64,000 nucleotides of DNA from the NCBI RefSeq assembly GCF_000344685.1, contig NW_006920425.1:548297-612296 (forward strand). Reading direction: 5' to 3'. The translations under genes were made by a program, and so were the position numbers. This DNA comes from Gloeophyllum trabeum ATCC 11539. Lineage: Eukaryota > Basidiomycota > Agaricomycetes > Gloeophyllales > Gloeophyllaceae. This document shows, piece by piece, positions 36,286-46,454 of this stretch (position 1 is its first letter; each line of letters opens with the position of its first letter). The notes below the pieces were generated by a model, which saw only the letters and a list, made by a program, of their open reading frames with translations, was not told the DNA's origin and searched no databases.

Positions 36286-37016
36286 ATGCCTTTCACGCCC
36301 GACTCTGAGCTTGACCTGCTGTTCCCGCCTGACATAATTGGGGAGGACGTGAAGAGTCAGCTACATCCTGACTTACACGTACGTGTCTCTCGTCTGGGTA
36401 TATTGTTTGAACTAATGTTTCTTTCATTTTCCCTAGATTCGGCCTCTAGCCTCCACAGACTACCGTCGTGGCCACCTCCAAGTCCTGTCCGTGCTCACCA
36501 TCGTGACGGACCCCGGCGAGCCCGCGTGGGTTGCGCAGTTCAACGCAATACGCTCTACGCCCAAGACATACTACACTATCGTCATAGTCGACAAGGCCTC
36601 AGACGCAATTGTCGCCGTGGGAACACTCTTTGTCGAGCGGAAGTTCTTGAGGGGGCTCTCGAGCGTGGGGCACATTGAGGATATAGCTGTGGATAAGCGA
36701 CAGCAGGGAAAGAAGCTCGGTTTGAGGATCATTCAGGCGCTGACGGGGATTAGTGAGAGGAGTGGCTGCTACAAGACGATTCTGAATTGCAGCGATGCGA
36801 ATATCCGTAAGTGGTATAGTTTGTACGGGATAGGAAGGAGGTCCTGATCTCAGAGCACTGTAGCCTTCTATGAGAAGTGCGGATACATGAAGAAAGAGAA
36901 CGAGATGGTAAGCACCATCACTCTTCGTCCTTTGGTCTTGCGTTGAATATCATTGTCTATTCCCTCAGGCCAAGTACGCACCAGAGCGAGCTGTCACGCC
37001 TGTCCCTCGGCTTTAG
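36286..37016 (+). CDS. GNA1: Glucosamine-6-phosphate N-acetyltransferase
   Basis: GNAT-fold enzyme transferring acetyl from acetyl-CoA to glucosamine-6-phosphate, a step towards UDP-GlcNAc for chitin and glycosylation. It starts MPFTPDSELDLLFPPDIIG. After the first intron come IRPLASTDYRRGHLQVLSVL, TYYTIVIVDKASDAIVAVGT, LFVERKFLRGLSSVGHIEDI, AVDKRQQGKKLGLRIIQAL (the acetyl-CoA loop, R/Q-x-x-G-x-G/A type) and GCYKTILNCSDANI. It ends PFYEKCGYMKKENEM, then AKYAPERAVTPVPRL with TAG at 37014-37016. Introns lie at about 36379-36436, 36810-36870 and 36909-36968. The expected length of about 170 residues matches fungal Gna1. Intact. Confidence 0.9.
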
Positions 37017-37689
37017 TTCCGTCTATATATTGTGCACCGAGCACCTTGCGGAGTCGTTTGGGAGCGTAGGCTCTGCTGCTTTTGATGGACTCAGTGATGG
37101 ACACACCTTAACGTACATATACACACTGCGACTAGATGTAATACTCCATAATTAAATGCAATGTCTTGTTTTTCTATCAGAGTATTAATATGACAGGAGG
37201 TATGACTTGGGTATGACGCCGCCGATAAATGTCTCCATATGCTGCACGTTCACAGCCACTGATTACTGAGTCTCCGTGCTCGACGTGTAATAGAGCTGAT
37301 AGCTTTTCTCCCTAGCGGAATTCTTCTTCAGGCCGTTCCTGGTTTCTTATAACCACATCAGTGAATCTAGCTTGTATGACTGACCAACATGGGTGATGTC
37401 GGCGTCCTCAAGCCGACCACCTAATTCTCGCATCGGTGGTCCACCCCCGATTCGACTCGACCATGTACATGAAACGTCAGGAGAACGGGCATTGGCAGCC
37501 TGTAAGTGATCACGGAATTATTGCGAACCTCCATCCATCAGGGGCATAGCACCTTCGACAACAGATTGCTAATCAAGTGCGTTAGTAAGCCAAGGCGCTC
37601 GGTCAGCGAGTAGGCACTCGATAAAAGCCAGCCTGGAATCCAGATAATGCCATCCACAGCGCAAGCCCAACAGACCCAGCAAAGCCAGC
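37017..37689. other. Intergenic between GNA1 and OYE copy 2
   Basis: No supported gene. Holds the GNA1 3' UTR and the OYE promoter. Confidence 0.5.
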
Positions 37690-38979
37690 ATGCCCACATC
37701 CAAGCTATTCGATACCATCCAAATTGGCGACCTGACCCTCGCGCACCGCATCGTCCTCGCGCCCCTAACCCGGTGCCGCGCGGACGCCCAGTCTGTCATC
37801 CGTGCCGACCTCGCAGCTGAATACTACAGCCAACGGGGGAGCGCCCCCGGCACGCTGCTCATCACCGAAGGCACCTTCATCTCGCCCCAGGCTGGCGGGC
37901 GCCCCTTCTCCCCCGGGATCTGGAACGCCGCGCAGGTGGATGCATGGAAGAAGGTCATTAGTAGCTTGCCATAATACAGTATCCGGGCCCAGTCTAACCT
38001 TTTTTCGCAGGTGGCAGACGCCGTGCACGCGCGCGGCTCGTACATATACATGCAGCTGTACGCCATGGAGCGGCAGGCGGACGCAGCCGTGCTCCAGGAA
38101 CAAGGGCTGCAGGACGCGTTTGCGGGCCCCTCGCCTATCCCCCTCAAGCACCAGCCCGAGCCCGTTCCCCGCGAGCTGACTGTCGCGGAGATCAAGGAGT
38201 ACGTGCAGGCGTTTGCGACGGCTGCCGATAACGCCGTGCATAAGGCGGGCTTTGACGGTGTGGAGGTCCATTGTGCGAATGGATACCTGCTCGACCAGTT
38301 TTTGCAAGACACCGCGAATCAGCGTACGGATGAGTACGGCGGGTCGATAGAGAACCGGGCACGGTTCTCCCTGGAGGTAATCAAAGCCGTCACGGACGTC
38401 GTGGGAGAGCGAAAAACCGCAGTGAGGATCAGTCCATGGAGCACATATGGAGGTGAGAGCGCACCGCAGTCCGCCGCGACTCTAAGCTGAGTCCAGCGCA
38501 GATATGCGTATGCAGGACCCGCGCCCGACGTTCGAGTACTTCATCTCCCGCCTGCGGGATGAGTATCCCGACATCGCCTTCCTGCACATCATCGAGCCGG
38601 GCATTGTCGGCGCTGGCACTGCTGAGCCGATCAGCGAGGACGAGTCGAACGACTTCATCCGCGAGATATGGCAGCCCAGGCCGATCATCAGCGCTGGTGA
38701 GTATCGCTGCAAGACGGCGTTCGAGGCGGCGGACAAGTATGGATACCTGATCGCCTTTGGACGGGCTTTCCTGGCGAACGTGAGTACACCGTTCCTGTTT
38801 GCAGGACTCACCCGGATAAAAGCTGACGATGGTTGCTGTAGCCCGACTTACCCTTGCGAATGAAGCAGTCGCTACCCGTCAACCCGCCCAACAGAGCAAC
38901 ATTCTATACACAGGGAGCAGAGGGCTATATTGACTATCCTTTCGCTACGAACCTTCCCGGCATAATCAGCGCGGCTTAG
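37690..38979 (+). CDS. Old yellow enzyme-like ene-reductase with canonical active site (OYE copy 2)
   Basis: FMN-dependent NAD(P)H oxidoreductase reducing activated C=C bonds. It starts [20 protein letters not shown], followed by [12 protein letters not shown]. The second exon carries [16 protein letters not shown] and [20 protein letters not shown], with His (38269-38271), Asn and Tyr (38284-38286) all present as in active OYEs, then [15 protein letters not shown]. Later exons give [37 protein letters not shown] and [13 protein letters not shown]. The last exon ends [19 protein letters not shown] with TAG at 38977-38979. Four introns at the same places as copy 1. Length about 360-370 residues, usual for the family. 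The two copies face away from each other across RPL24 and GNA1. Confidence 0.9.
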
Positions 38980-39949
38980 TCGGTAGATATTAATTAATGT
39001 CGGTATTGGGGGGCACTAAACGTGGTTAACTTATTGAGCAGATGATTATTTAAGTAAGACGCACTTGCAAGTCAATATGTTTGGAAAGCATTGTGGCTCG
39101 TTCACTACTGGTCTGATAAAGTCAATACGAGCAACATGAGTAGGACCGCGCATTCTCTCGAGATTGTAATTATGCGCTTTGATTCGATGGATGCCGAGCA
39201 GGCTCTGACAATGACGAAGGGTTCCCAACATCGCCTGTATGCCGGCGTGTCTTAGAAGACACAAATGGTAGCCGGGAGTGACATAGCCGGACGCTGCAGG
39301 ATGCCTGAGGGTAGGATCACGTAATCCGGGAAGGCCAGACAGAGAGCGGCCTCAAATGGTTATAACTTGGTGTAAGGCTCGTCAGTCTCAGAGGCCATGC
39401 TCACTCTCCGGCATTCGTCCTATTGGCATTGACAGGAAGGAGAGGCAGACAGTTGTAAGACGCCGTGGTCGACTGTCTTTGCAGTACCCGAGTATTCTAT
39501 TGCAGATGCGAGCGTCGTAACCTCATGTTTTCAGAACGGTCTTCCGAGTCGAAAAGAATCTTCTATACCGGTCGGCAAGGAGCTGGAGGGGCTACCGGCA
39601 TCTCCGAAAGCCGGTGCAGACTCTGAAGACTTTCAATTGTTAATTATTTGTGGAGAATGAGGAGGCTTTCCTTGCACGAAGACCCAGTACGCGATGAGTG
39701 CAGCGGAACAGGAAGAGCAAAGCCTAGCGTGATGTGCGGCCAGTCGAAGCCCAGCGATGTGGCGTGCGAACCATCCGACAGAGGCGGTCCGAAAGGTACG
39801 CCCGCAAGATGTGGCGGTGGTGTCTCGGACCCAGCGATCACCAGAACGCGGCAGGTGAAAGGAGGGTAATACGCTATATAACACGAGCCATAACGCCCTC
39901 CCCGGAAAGCTTTTCGTCTGTCCATCGCGTCCCTCCCTTCGTTTCGACC
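38980..39949. other. Intergenic between OYE copy 2 and the CoA ligase
   Basis: No supported gene in about 970 bp. The 3' end is the ligase promoter. Confidence 0.5.
39875..39881 (+). promoter_or_regulatory. TATA box of the acyl-CoA ligase
   Basis: TATATAA about 70 bp upstream of the chosen ATG at 39950, which supports that start over in-frame upstream ATGs. Confidence 0.5.
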
Positions 39950-42142
39950 ATGAAAGTCTATACTTCCACCTACCCCCGACCTCATTTACCGCAATGCTCC
40001 GTCTTTACTTACCTGTTCTCAGGTCCTAATTTCGCATCGACCGCATCGAAGACGGCGTTCATCGACACCGTCACCGGACGGTCGATCTCTCGGGGGGAGC
40101 TCAAGGACCTCGCCCTGCAATGGGGCCATGGTCTAACGAACGCCTTTCCCGCCCTCCCGCAGGGGGGAGTGAAAGTAAAACGGGGGGACACCGTGATGAT
40201 ATTCTCCCCAAACTCGCTCGCATTCCCGGTCCTCCTGCATGGGAGCATCGCCGCGGGCCTGAAAGTGACGCTGGCGAACAGCTCGTACGTTCCTTACGAA
40301 CTGGGGTACCAGTACAAGGACTCGGGCGCGAAGCTGATCTTCGCGCACCCGGCCTTGCTGCCGGTCGCGCTGAAGATGTTTGGGGAGGTGTATGGCGCGA
40401 AGGGACGGGAGGAGGCGCGGAAGCGGATTATTATTGCGGGCGGGAGTGGGTGGGGCAGTGTAAGCGCTGAGGAGGAGAGGAAGCTCGCGGGGACGAAGGA
40501 GGTGGAGGGGTTGGTGTGGATGCAGGACTTGCTTGGGGAGGGGGCCCTGCAGAAGGAGGAGCAATTCTCGGGGCTGGAAGTGAACGAGACGGCATACTTG
40601 TGCTATTCGAGTGGGACCACCGGGCGGCCGAAGGGTGTCGAGGTGCGTGCAAGGGGAAGTTTTCGTGTTCCAGGCCTTACCATGAAGACAGACGACGCAC
40701 TATAACGTGACGTCGCACGCAGAGATGCTCAACGAGGTGTGGGACCTCAAGTCTGGGAACGACGTGATGCTAGGGTTCCTGCCCTTTTATCATATCTTCG
40801 GTACGTCGTTTGGTTGTCCGGCGAAACTTCAACTAAAATTAGATATCCAGGTCTCACCGGACTCCTGCATCACCCGCTCACCCAGAATGCCCCGCTCGCC
40901 ATCATGCCAGGCTTCAACCCCGAGGCATGGTGTGTCAACGTGCAGAAGTACAAGATTACCTGCATGATGGTCGTCCCGCCAGTCCTGGTCGTGCTGACTA
41001 ACTATCCTGGTGGGTGAATGGCTGCACCTGACTTGATGTAGTACTGATCGTCCCGAGTAGCCCTCGGAAAGTACGACTTGACGTCGCTGAACTTGATGAT
41101 CTCGGGCGCTGCCCCGCTGGGTGCCGGGCTTGTCAAGAAGGTTAAGGACCGGTTGCACAGCGTGGGTGCTACCACCGATATTACCCAAGGTTTGCATTTT
41201 TCTTTGCGCCATTTTATTGGATGCTGAATTCGGTGTCTTGTATACAGGCTACGGGCTGACGGAGACTACGCCTGTCGCATTCCTGCTCCCTCCCAAAGAT
41301 TGTATCCGAAAAGTCGGGTCTGTCGGACGCCTGGTTCCCCATCTGGAAGCGCGTCTCTTGAGCGAGGAAGATGTGGATATTGACGAGACGAAGGAGGAGA
41401 GCGGGGAGCTCTGGCTTAGGGGCCCGAGTATCATGAAGGTCAGCGCCTTGATCGACCGACCGTTGCAAGTAGCTGAAGGCCTGACAACAGGGATACTTGA
41501 ACAATGTAGAGGCAACACAGAACTCGATCACAAGAGATGGGTGGTTCAAGACTGGAGATGTAGCACAAGTGGACGAGGATGGCTACTGGTATATCGTGGA
41601 TCGGAGGAAAGAGTTGATCAAGTACAAGGCGTGTACCGCTCTTTCAATTACACGTCATCACGCTGACGTGGCATATGACAGGGCTTCCAAGTTCCCCCCG
41701 CCGAGCTGGAGCAAATGCTCATACAACACCCTGAAATCGCTGATGTCGCCGTTATCGGAGTCGAGAGCGTGGAGGAGGCCACGGAAGTACCTAGGTAATT
41801 GTGGCTGGATTGTGCTTGTTTTTATCTCAGGCTAATTCTTCCTTAGGGCGTACATCGTGCACGTAAATCCCAAGTCCGTACAGTCGCAGCAGGATAAGGA
41901 CGCCTTCGAGAAGAAGATCCAGGAATGGGTGCGCGGGCGTGTGGCGAAGCACAAGTATCTCAGGGGAGGTGTGGCCATCATCGACGTTATCCCTAAGAAG
42001 TGAGTAAAAAGAAATTATTCATGGCAGCGCAACACTGATGTCGAACCTTTCTCCTAGTCCTTCAGGCAAAATCCTCCGGCGAGTACTCCGCGACCGGGCA
42101 AAGACCGAGGTCACCGCTATCAAGGCCAAGGCTAAGCTATAA
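39950..42142 (+). CDS. AMP-forming acyl-CoA / 4-coumarate-CoA ligase, peroxisomal signal
   Basis: ANL-superfamily enzyme that adenylates a carboxylic acid and transfers it to CoA. It starts [20 protein letters not shown]. Motifs in order: [13 protein letters not shown] (P-loop, from 40602), [11 protein letters not shown] (about 40769), [19 protein letters not shown] (about 41096), [17 protein letters not shown] (about 41249), [34 protein letters not shown] with [11 protein letters not shown] (about 41538) and PSGKILRR (catalytic Lys, about 42061). It ends TAIKAKAKL with TAA at 42140-42142. The C-terminal AKL fits the PTS1 consensus, so it should be imported into peroxisomes. About eight introns. 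Substrate cannot be read from sequence; fungal members of this type act on medium-chain fatty or phenylpropanoid acids. Confidence 0.88.
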
Positions 42143-42619
42143 TCTGTGCGAATTGTTGGGTTGGCTATGCTTGATTTAATAAGTGTATCTACAAGGGTAA
42201 TGTATCTAGGATCCATTGTACATATTAATATATCCATTTTCTAGTCCTTGTTGACCTCAGTCGCGAGACTGTCCCGCTCCTCGCCCTGTGATTGGTGGTG
42301 TGGCACTGACGGCGGAATCTATAGCCTCGACGTGAATGTGAAGGGACCGAAGCCGTGTGAAGAGTCCAAAGGAAGTGTGGCAAGGATCTGCGCTTCCGTA
42401 CAAACGCTCATTCTGGTAGTGGTCCTTCCGAATCCGGCAATCGCATTCCCTTTCCCGTCGACGCACCCTTCCTTCCCCGTGCTTCCTTCGAGTGCTTCCA
42501 CGGGATGGAGGTATATAAGTCCTCGAGGTGGTTGATTTCCGCTTTTCCAACTTGCCCCGGAACTCTTTCTTGTCCACCCTTGCACCGCCCAGCGGACTTC
42601 CACTCTTTCCCTGCCCACG
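42143..42619. other. Intergenic, promoter of the secreted Ser/Gly-rich protein
   Basis: No gene. Contains the TATA box at 42512-42519 and a CT-rich leader. Confidence 0.6.
42512..42519 (+). promoter_or_regulatory. TATA box of the secreted Ser/Gly-rich protein gene
   Basis: TATATAAG, about 100 bp upstream of the ATG at 42620. Confidence 0.55.
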
Positions 42620-44515
42620 ATGCGTTTCAGCGTCGCCCACGCTCTCTTACCCTTCTCGCTCGTTGCAGCTCTCCCCCGCCCTGCTCTTCGTGGTCTCCGG
42701 CCGCTCAACCGGAGGGACAGTCTCCTCGATACCTGCGCATATATCGACGCGAATGCGATCTCGTCGACGAACCTCCTTGGTATCTCTTTGGATGCTCTCA
42801 CCGGTGTCGACACCTGTCTATGTCTTTCTGCGCTGCCGGTGTATCTTGAGTCGGACACCAAGGCCGCTCTTCTGGTCGATACCCTTGGGACTAGCGTGGT
42901 GACTGACGCGCTCTCGAAGCTGGTACGTGCGCTCCTTACCGCGACTTCCTGAGGCTGAAGGACAACGAATCGTTTGCTGTAGATTATTGGCGCGCCGGGA
43001 TCGAAGCAGTGTTCCTACCCTCCGCACTCCCAGCCCATGTGCTCTGCGGACGATGTATGCGCCTTCCAATGTGACGCTGGCTACACCAAGAGCGGAACTG
43101 GTGAAAGCTGCATGGCGAAGGGCGGTCATGTCAGTTCGACCGGGACCGTGACGACTGCTACTGGCACCCCCGGCAATGGCTCATCCGGACAGGACTGCGG
43201 TGATGGGGTTTCCACTTCCAGTAGCAGTACTGTCAGCTCTCGCACGTCTGTCAGCAGCGTCCCCAAGGCGATCGATTCCGGCACAGATTCTAGTGGTGGT
43301 TCAGTCTCCTCTGGGGGTGGCTCAAGCACTGGTACGCCCATCTCTACCGGTGTCAGCGGCGAAGGCACCGCGACTTCTGGAACCGGGACTGGAACTGGCA
43401 CAAATGTTGGGGCTCAATCTTCCGGGTCTAAGCCATCTTCCTCCGCTGGTACATCGAGCGGGGGTGAAGACGCTGGTAACGGTTCGGGCGCACCATGTGG
43501 ATGCACTTCTGGTGAGGCTTCTTCGAACGTGGGATCGGAAGCTGGTACTTCCGTTGAGGCCAGCGGTGACATTTCTGCCAACGTCACTGTCGGCTCCGGT
43601 CTGGGTTTAGGCGTGGATACTGGTGTCTCTGGATCTGCTGGGACCACTCTCAACACCGCGGTCGGCCTAGGCGATTCTACGGAGGTCGGCGTTGGTACTG
43701 GGGTCTCTAGTTCTCCCGCAGGAAGCGCTACGGCAACCGGAGAAGAATCTCCATCTAATGGATCCAGCATTAGTACTGGCGCTGGTCTCGAGTCAGGTGT
43801 CGGTCTTGAAGTCGGGGTCGGTCTTGGAGCAGACTCGTCTTCCATGGTTTCTGGTACCACGAGTGTTCCTGATGATCTGACCAACGTCACGAGCTCTCTA
43901 TCTACTGGGGTTGCAACCACTATTGGCTTTGGAACCGAAGGCAATGGTGATGCCTCTACTACCGGTTCGCCATCCTCCGAATCAACACTACCTGGACCCG
44001 TCCCGGAGTCGGGTTCGCTCGGCAGCAGCCTGGGCACCGGTGCCAATATCGGCGTCCTTCCTACTGGTGTCCAGATAGGAAGCTCCACCAGCCTCAATAC
44101 TACCGTCGGCCTTGGGGATACTAGTAGCACGGAGGACTGCGAGGAAGAAGGCGATAGCGACGGCCTTGGCCTGACGTTGGGTGCTGACGTCGACTCAACT
44201 ATCTCCAGTAGTACTTCGGTGGCCACCGACACTGCTGCCGATGTTGACCTCGCGAGCAACACCAACCTGTCGGCCGCCGCTGATGCTGGGGCGGATCTGG
44301 CCGCGAGTGTGTCGGGGACTCTGGGTCTCAATCTCGAGAGCGACACCACTGTCGACAGTAACGCAGCAGTTGATCGCAGAAGGAGATATCTTTTTCGTGG
44401 TCGGAGGGTCTTCGTCCGCCGCACTGATAACAACGACAGGGCCCAGTACATGAACGCGGATTACCGTCGGCAGATCGGGGGTACGAGCAAGAACAAGCTT
44501 GTAGGAGCAGTGTAG
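42620..44515 (+). CDS. Secreted protein: Cys-rich CPL1-like head, long Ser/Gly/Thr repeat region
   Basis: The start MRFSVAHALLPFSLVAALP is a signal peptide. The mature head has paired cysteines (DTCAYIDANA..., VDTCLCLSALPVYLE). An intron (42923-42982) is followed by a Cys cluster, KQCSYPPHSQPMCSADDVC and AFQCDAGYTKSGTGESC, resembling the fungal CPL1-like/EGF-type domain. The rest, about 400 residues, is Ser/Gly/Thr/Val-rich with a recurring TTLNTAVGLGDS-like unit (e.g. 43649, 44096), expected to be heavily O-glycosylated and extended. The C-terminus turns basic (DRRRRYLFRGRRVFVRR) and has no hydrophobic GPI signal. The stop is 44513-44515. Probably a secreted or wall-associated mucin-like protein; function unknown. 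Confidence 0.8.
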
Positions 44516-45235
44516 GCGTTGAGGTCTGGCCTTTTTTCATTCTTGGGGTCTATTTGGGCTTGGTGCACAACTAACTGGACGCTTTCAACACTGCTATTTC
44601 TCCGTTACCACACTCATTCCTTCACTGAGTCTCATGTGTCGGTTTCTCTCTGTCGCTGGCTGGCTACGCTGCAGTATTTCTATCACTATAAAGCATGTTA
44701 GCTTGAATGTTAAGATCAGTCAGAGCTGTCTTGATTACGACTTGGCGTATTGAACTCTGAAGCGTGCCTGGACCTTCCGATAGGTCCACCGACTCGTAGC
44801 CGATATGTGGACATTACATATATACCCTCATAGACCCAGTGGAACAGTCCTTCCTGGAGGCTATCAGTGTATAGTACTCGTGGCCGACAGCCCGTTTGAT
44901 GGTTGCACCGGCATCATCTATCCCATGCCATGCATATGGGATAGACGATGCTCTTGAATTGCTGCTGGACCTGTGTAGACTCTGCAGAGAGCACCTAGGT
45001 CCATGTATACCATTCAAGGCGAGATTTATCAGACAGACCTCGCCCCAATTCTTCGGTACTACCAAGCTGGTAGAAGTAGAAGTTGGAGTTCCGCGGTTCG
45101 ATCTCTGACTTATACCAGTTTGGCCACAATAGTGCCACATCTCCCGGCAGCCCCGAGCCTCCCCTAGCACCTCGCTCCGCCGCCGGCAACTGTTTGCCAC
45201 AGCGAACTAGCAGAAAGCATTGCTCCCCTGCCCGA

Positions 45236-45420
45236 CTGTTAGGGTTTGGGGTAGGGTGTGGGTTGGAGGGGTCCCGGACTCCCGGGGGGGCGGGTGCCCC
45301 CCTGGTTAGGATGTGGGTTAAGGTGAGGCAGTTGGGGTGAAGATTACTGACTGTCTTTCAGGGAGGGGGGGACTGCCCTGGTGGTTAGGGTCCGGGTATG
45401 TCACATAAAGCAATAGTCAG
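45236..45420 (+). repeat. G-rich tract with TTAGGG-like units
   Basis: Many GGG/GGGG runs, including TTAGGGTTTGGGGTAGGG and later GGTTAGGG, on the plus strand. It could form G-quadruplexes or be a degenerate internal telomere-like tract; the units are too irregular to call a true telomere. Confidence 0.35.
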
Positions 45421-45534
45421 CTGGATTCCCTCGTGTGGCAGTGGGCACTGGCTAACACCAACCGTGACCCCTTGCTGGTAGAAGTCAGAAAATGCTGCAC
45501 AACTTCTACTACTACCAGTTCAGTATATAGTTGA

Positions 45535-45606
45535 CTGTGTCGAGCTCGACTTCCCAGGAAGACTGTCCCTTTTGATTGGTCAAGTTCAACCGGGCATGAC
45601 CAGTGA
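45535..45606 (-). pseudogene. Relic of a DUF6534 gene C-terminal tail
   Basis: Minus-strand reading gives GHARLNLTNQKGQSSWEVEL, matching the tails of copies B (NQKGQSSWEAELDRI) and D (NQKGLSSWEVELNRI). No other exons of the family were found beside it, so it is a gene fragment, probably carried or cut up by the surrounding repeats. Confidence 0.65.
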
Positions 45607-46328
45607 ACATGCTAGCTGGCCTATTCTCCCCATCTCTCCTATGCTGTTGTATTGCTCTACTACTTGAGAGTCGACTGTGGTCTAAGTTCTACTCATGAGT
45701 CAAGACTTGGACTCGGGCCTCTGGCTAGTGAGGCTTTTGTTATGATTTTCCCATGCCTATCTCATTCCATTTTCATTCCAAGCATTGCCATTGGACAGTA
45801 CCCTTCTCTGAGTACAACTTCTCATGAATGCTATCTCTTTTCACATGTTATCTCTCTTGACTCATCTTCTACCAATGGGCGGCCTTGTATTTCTCCTTTC
45901 TCTGAGTTATGTTCTCACAGGATAGCTTACATGTCCTTTCTTATTGTTCTCTTCTTTGGGTATTAACCCCTATACCAGTTACTATATATACTGTAGGAAA
46001 ACCCGTGTATTCCCTAGTTCAACCTCCTGTTGAATACAGCAATTACCTGGACTCTTGACTTGACCGTTTGGCATTGGCCCGGCAGACCTACCTTTCAGTA
46101 TGCTTACTGAGGTAGTGATGACATAACTGTTGGCACGTGGCCCAGTTATCTCAGGACATCACTTCCTAACAGCTTTGGCCTTTCAAAGGGTTGTCTATAT
46201 CAGCTCTAACAGTAGCCTGAGCAGCACTGTGCATGCTGCTGCCTCCATAACTCTTCAAGTTCATCAGAGACTAAGAATCCTGTGATTAGGCTGCTGTTAT
46301 TTTTCAGCTATCTATCTCAAGATGGTGC

Positions 46329-46447
46329 AGGCTCCTAAACCTCATTCCTCCTTTATCAGGGCAGAGTGGAAATATTATGTAAGAAAATGTATTATATGAG
46401 AATTACCAGATACAGAATGAACAAGTGGAAGAAACACTATAGAACCC
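46329..46447 (+). repeat. Partial copy of the foldback repeat arm
   Basis: Begins with AGGCTCCTAAACC and matches the reverse complement of the right arm of the element ending at 49103 (shared TGGAAATATTATGTAA and GAATTACCAGATACAGAA stretches). Truncated next to another copy. Confidence 0.6.
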
Positions 46448-46454
46448 AGGCTCC

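Larger units (their letters stand above)
44516..46328. other. Start of repeat-rich region, no intact gene
   Basis: Includes a short perfect hairpin near 44921-44945 (TCTATCCCAT / ATGGGATAGA), a G-rich tract (listed) and a DUF6534 gene relic (listed). An open frame at 45652-45966 has no recognisable domain. Confidence 0.4.

Noticed and set aside
1..42142. P450, OYE and CoA-ligase genes as one secondary-metabolite gene cluster
   Set aside because: No PKS, NRPS, terpene synthase or cluster regulator is visible; housekeeping genes (GLE1, HYM1, RPL24, GNA1) lie between them.
43414..44451. 345-codon minus-strand open frame
   Set aside because: Antisense of the Ser/Gly/Thr repeat region of the secreted protein; GC-rich repeats leave the opposite strand open.
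45083..45115. B-box-like GGTTCGATCTC suggesting a tRNA
   Set aside because: No A box at the right distance on the same strand and no foldable cloverleaf.
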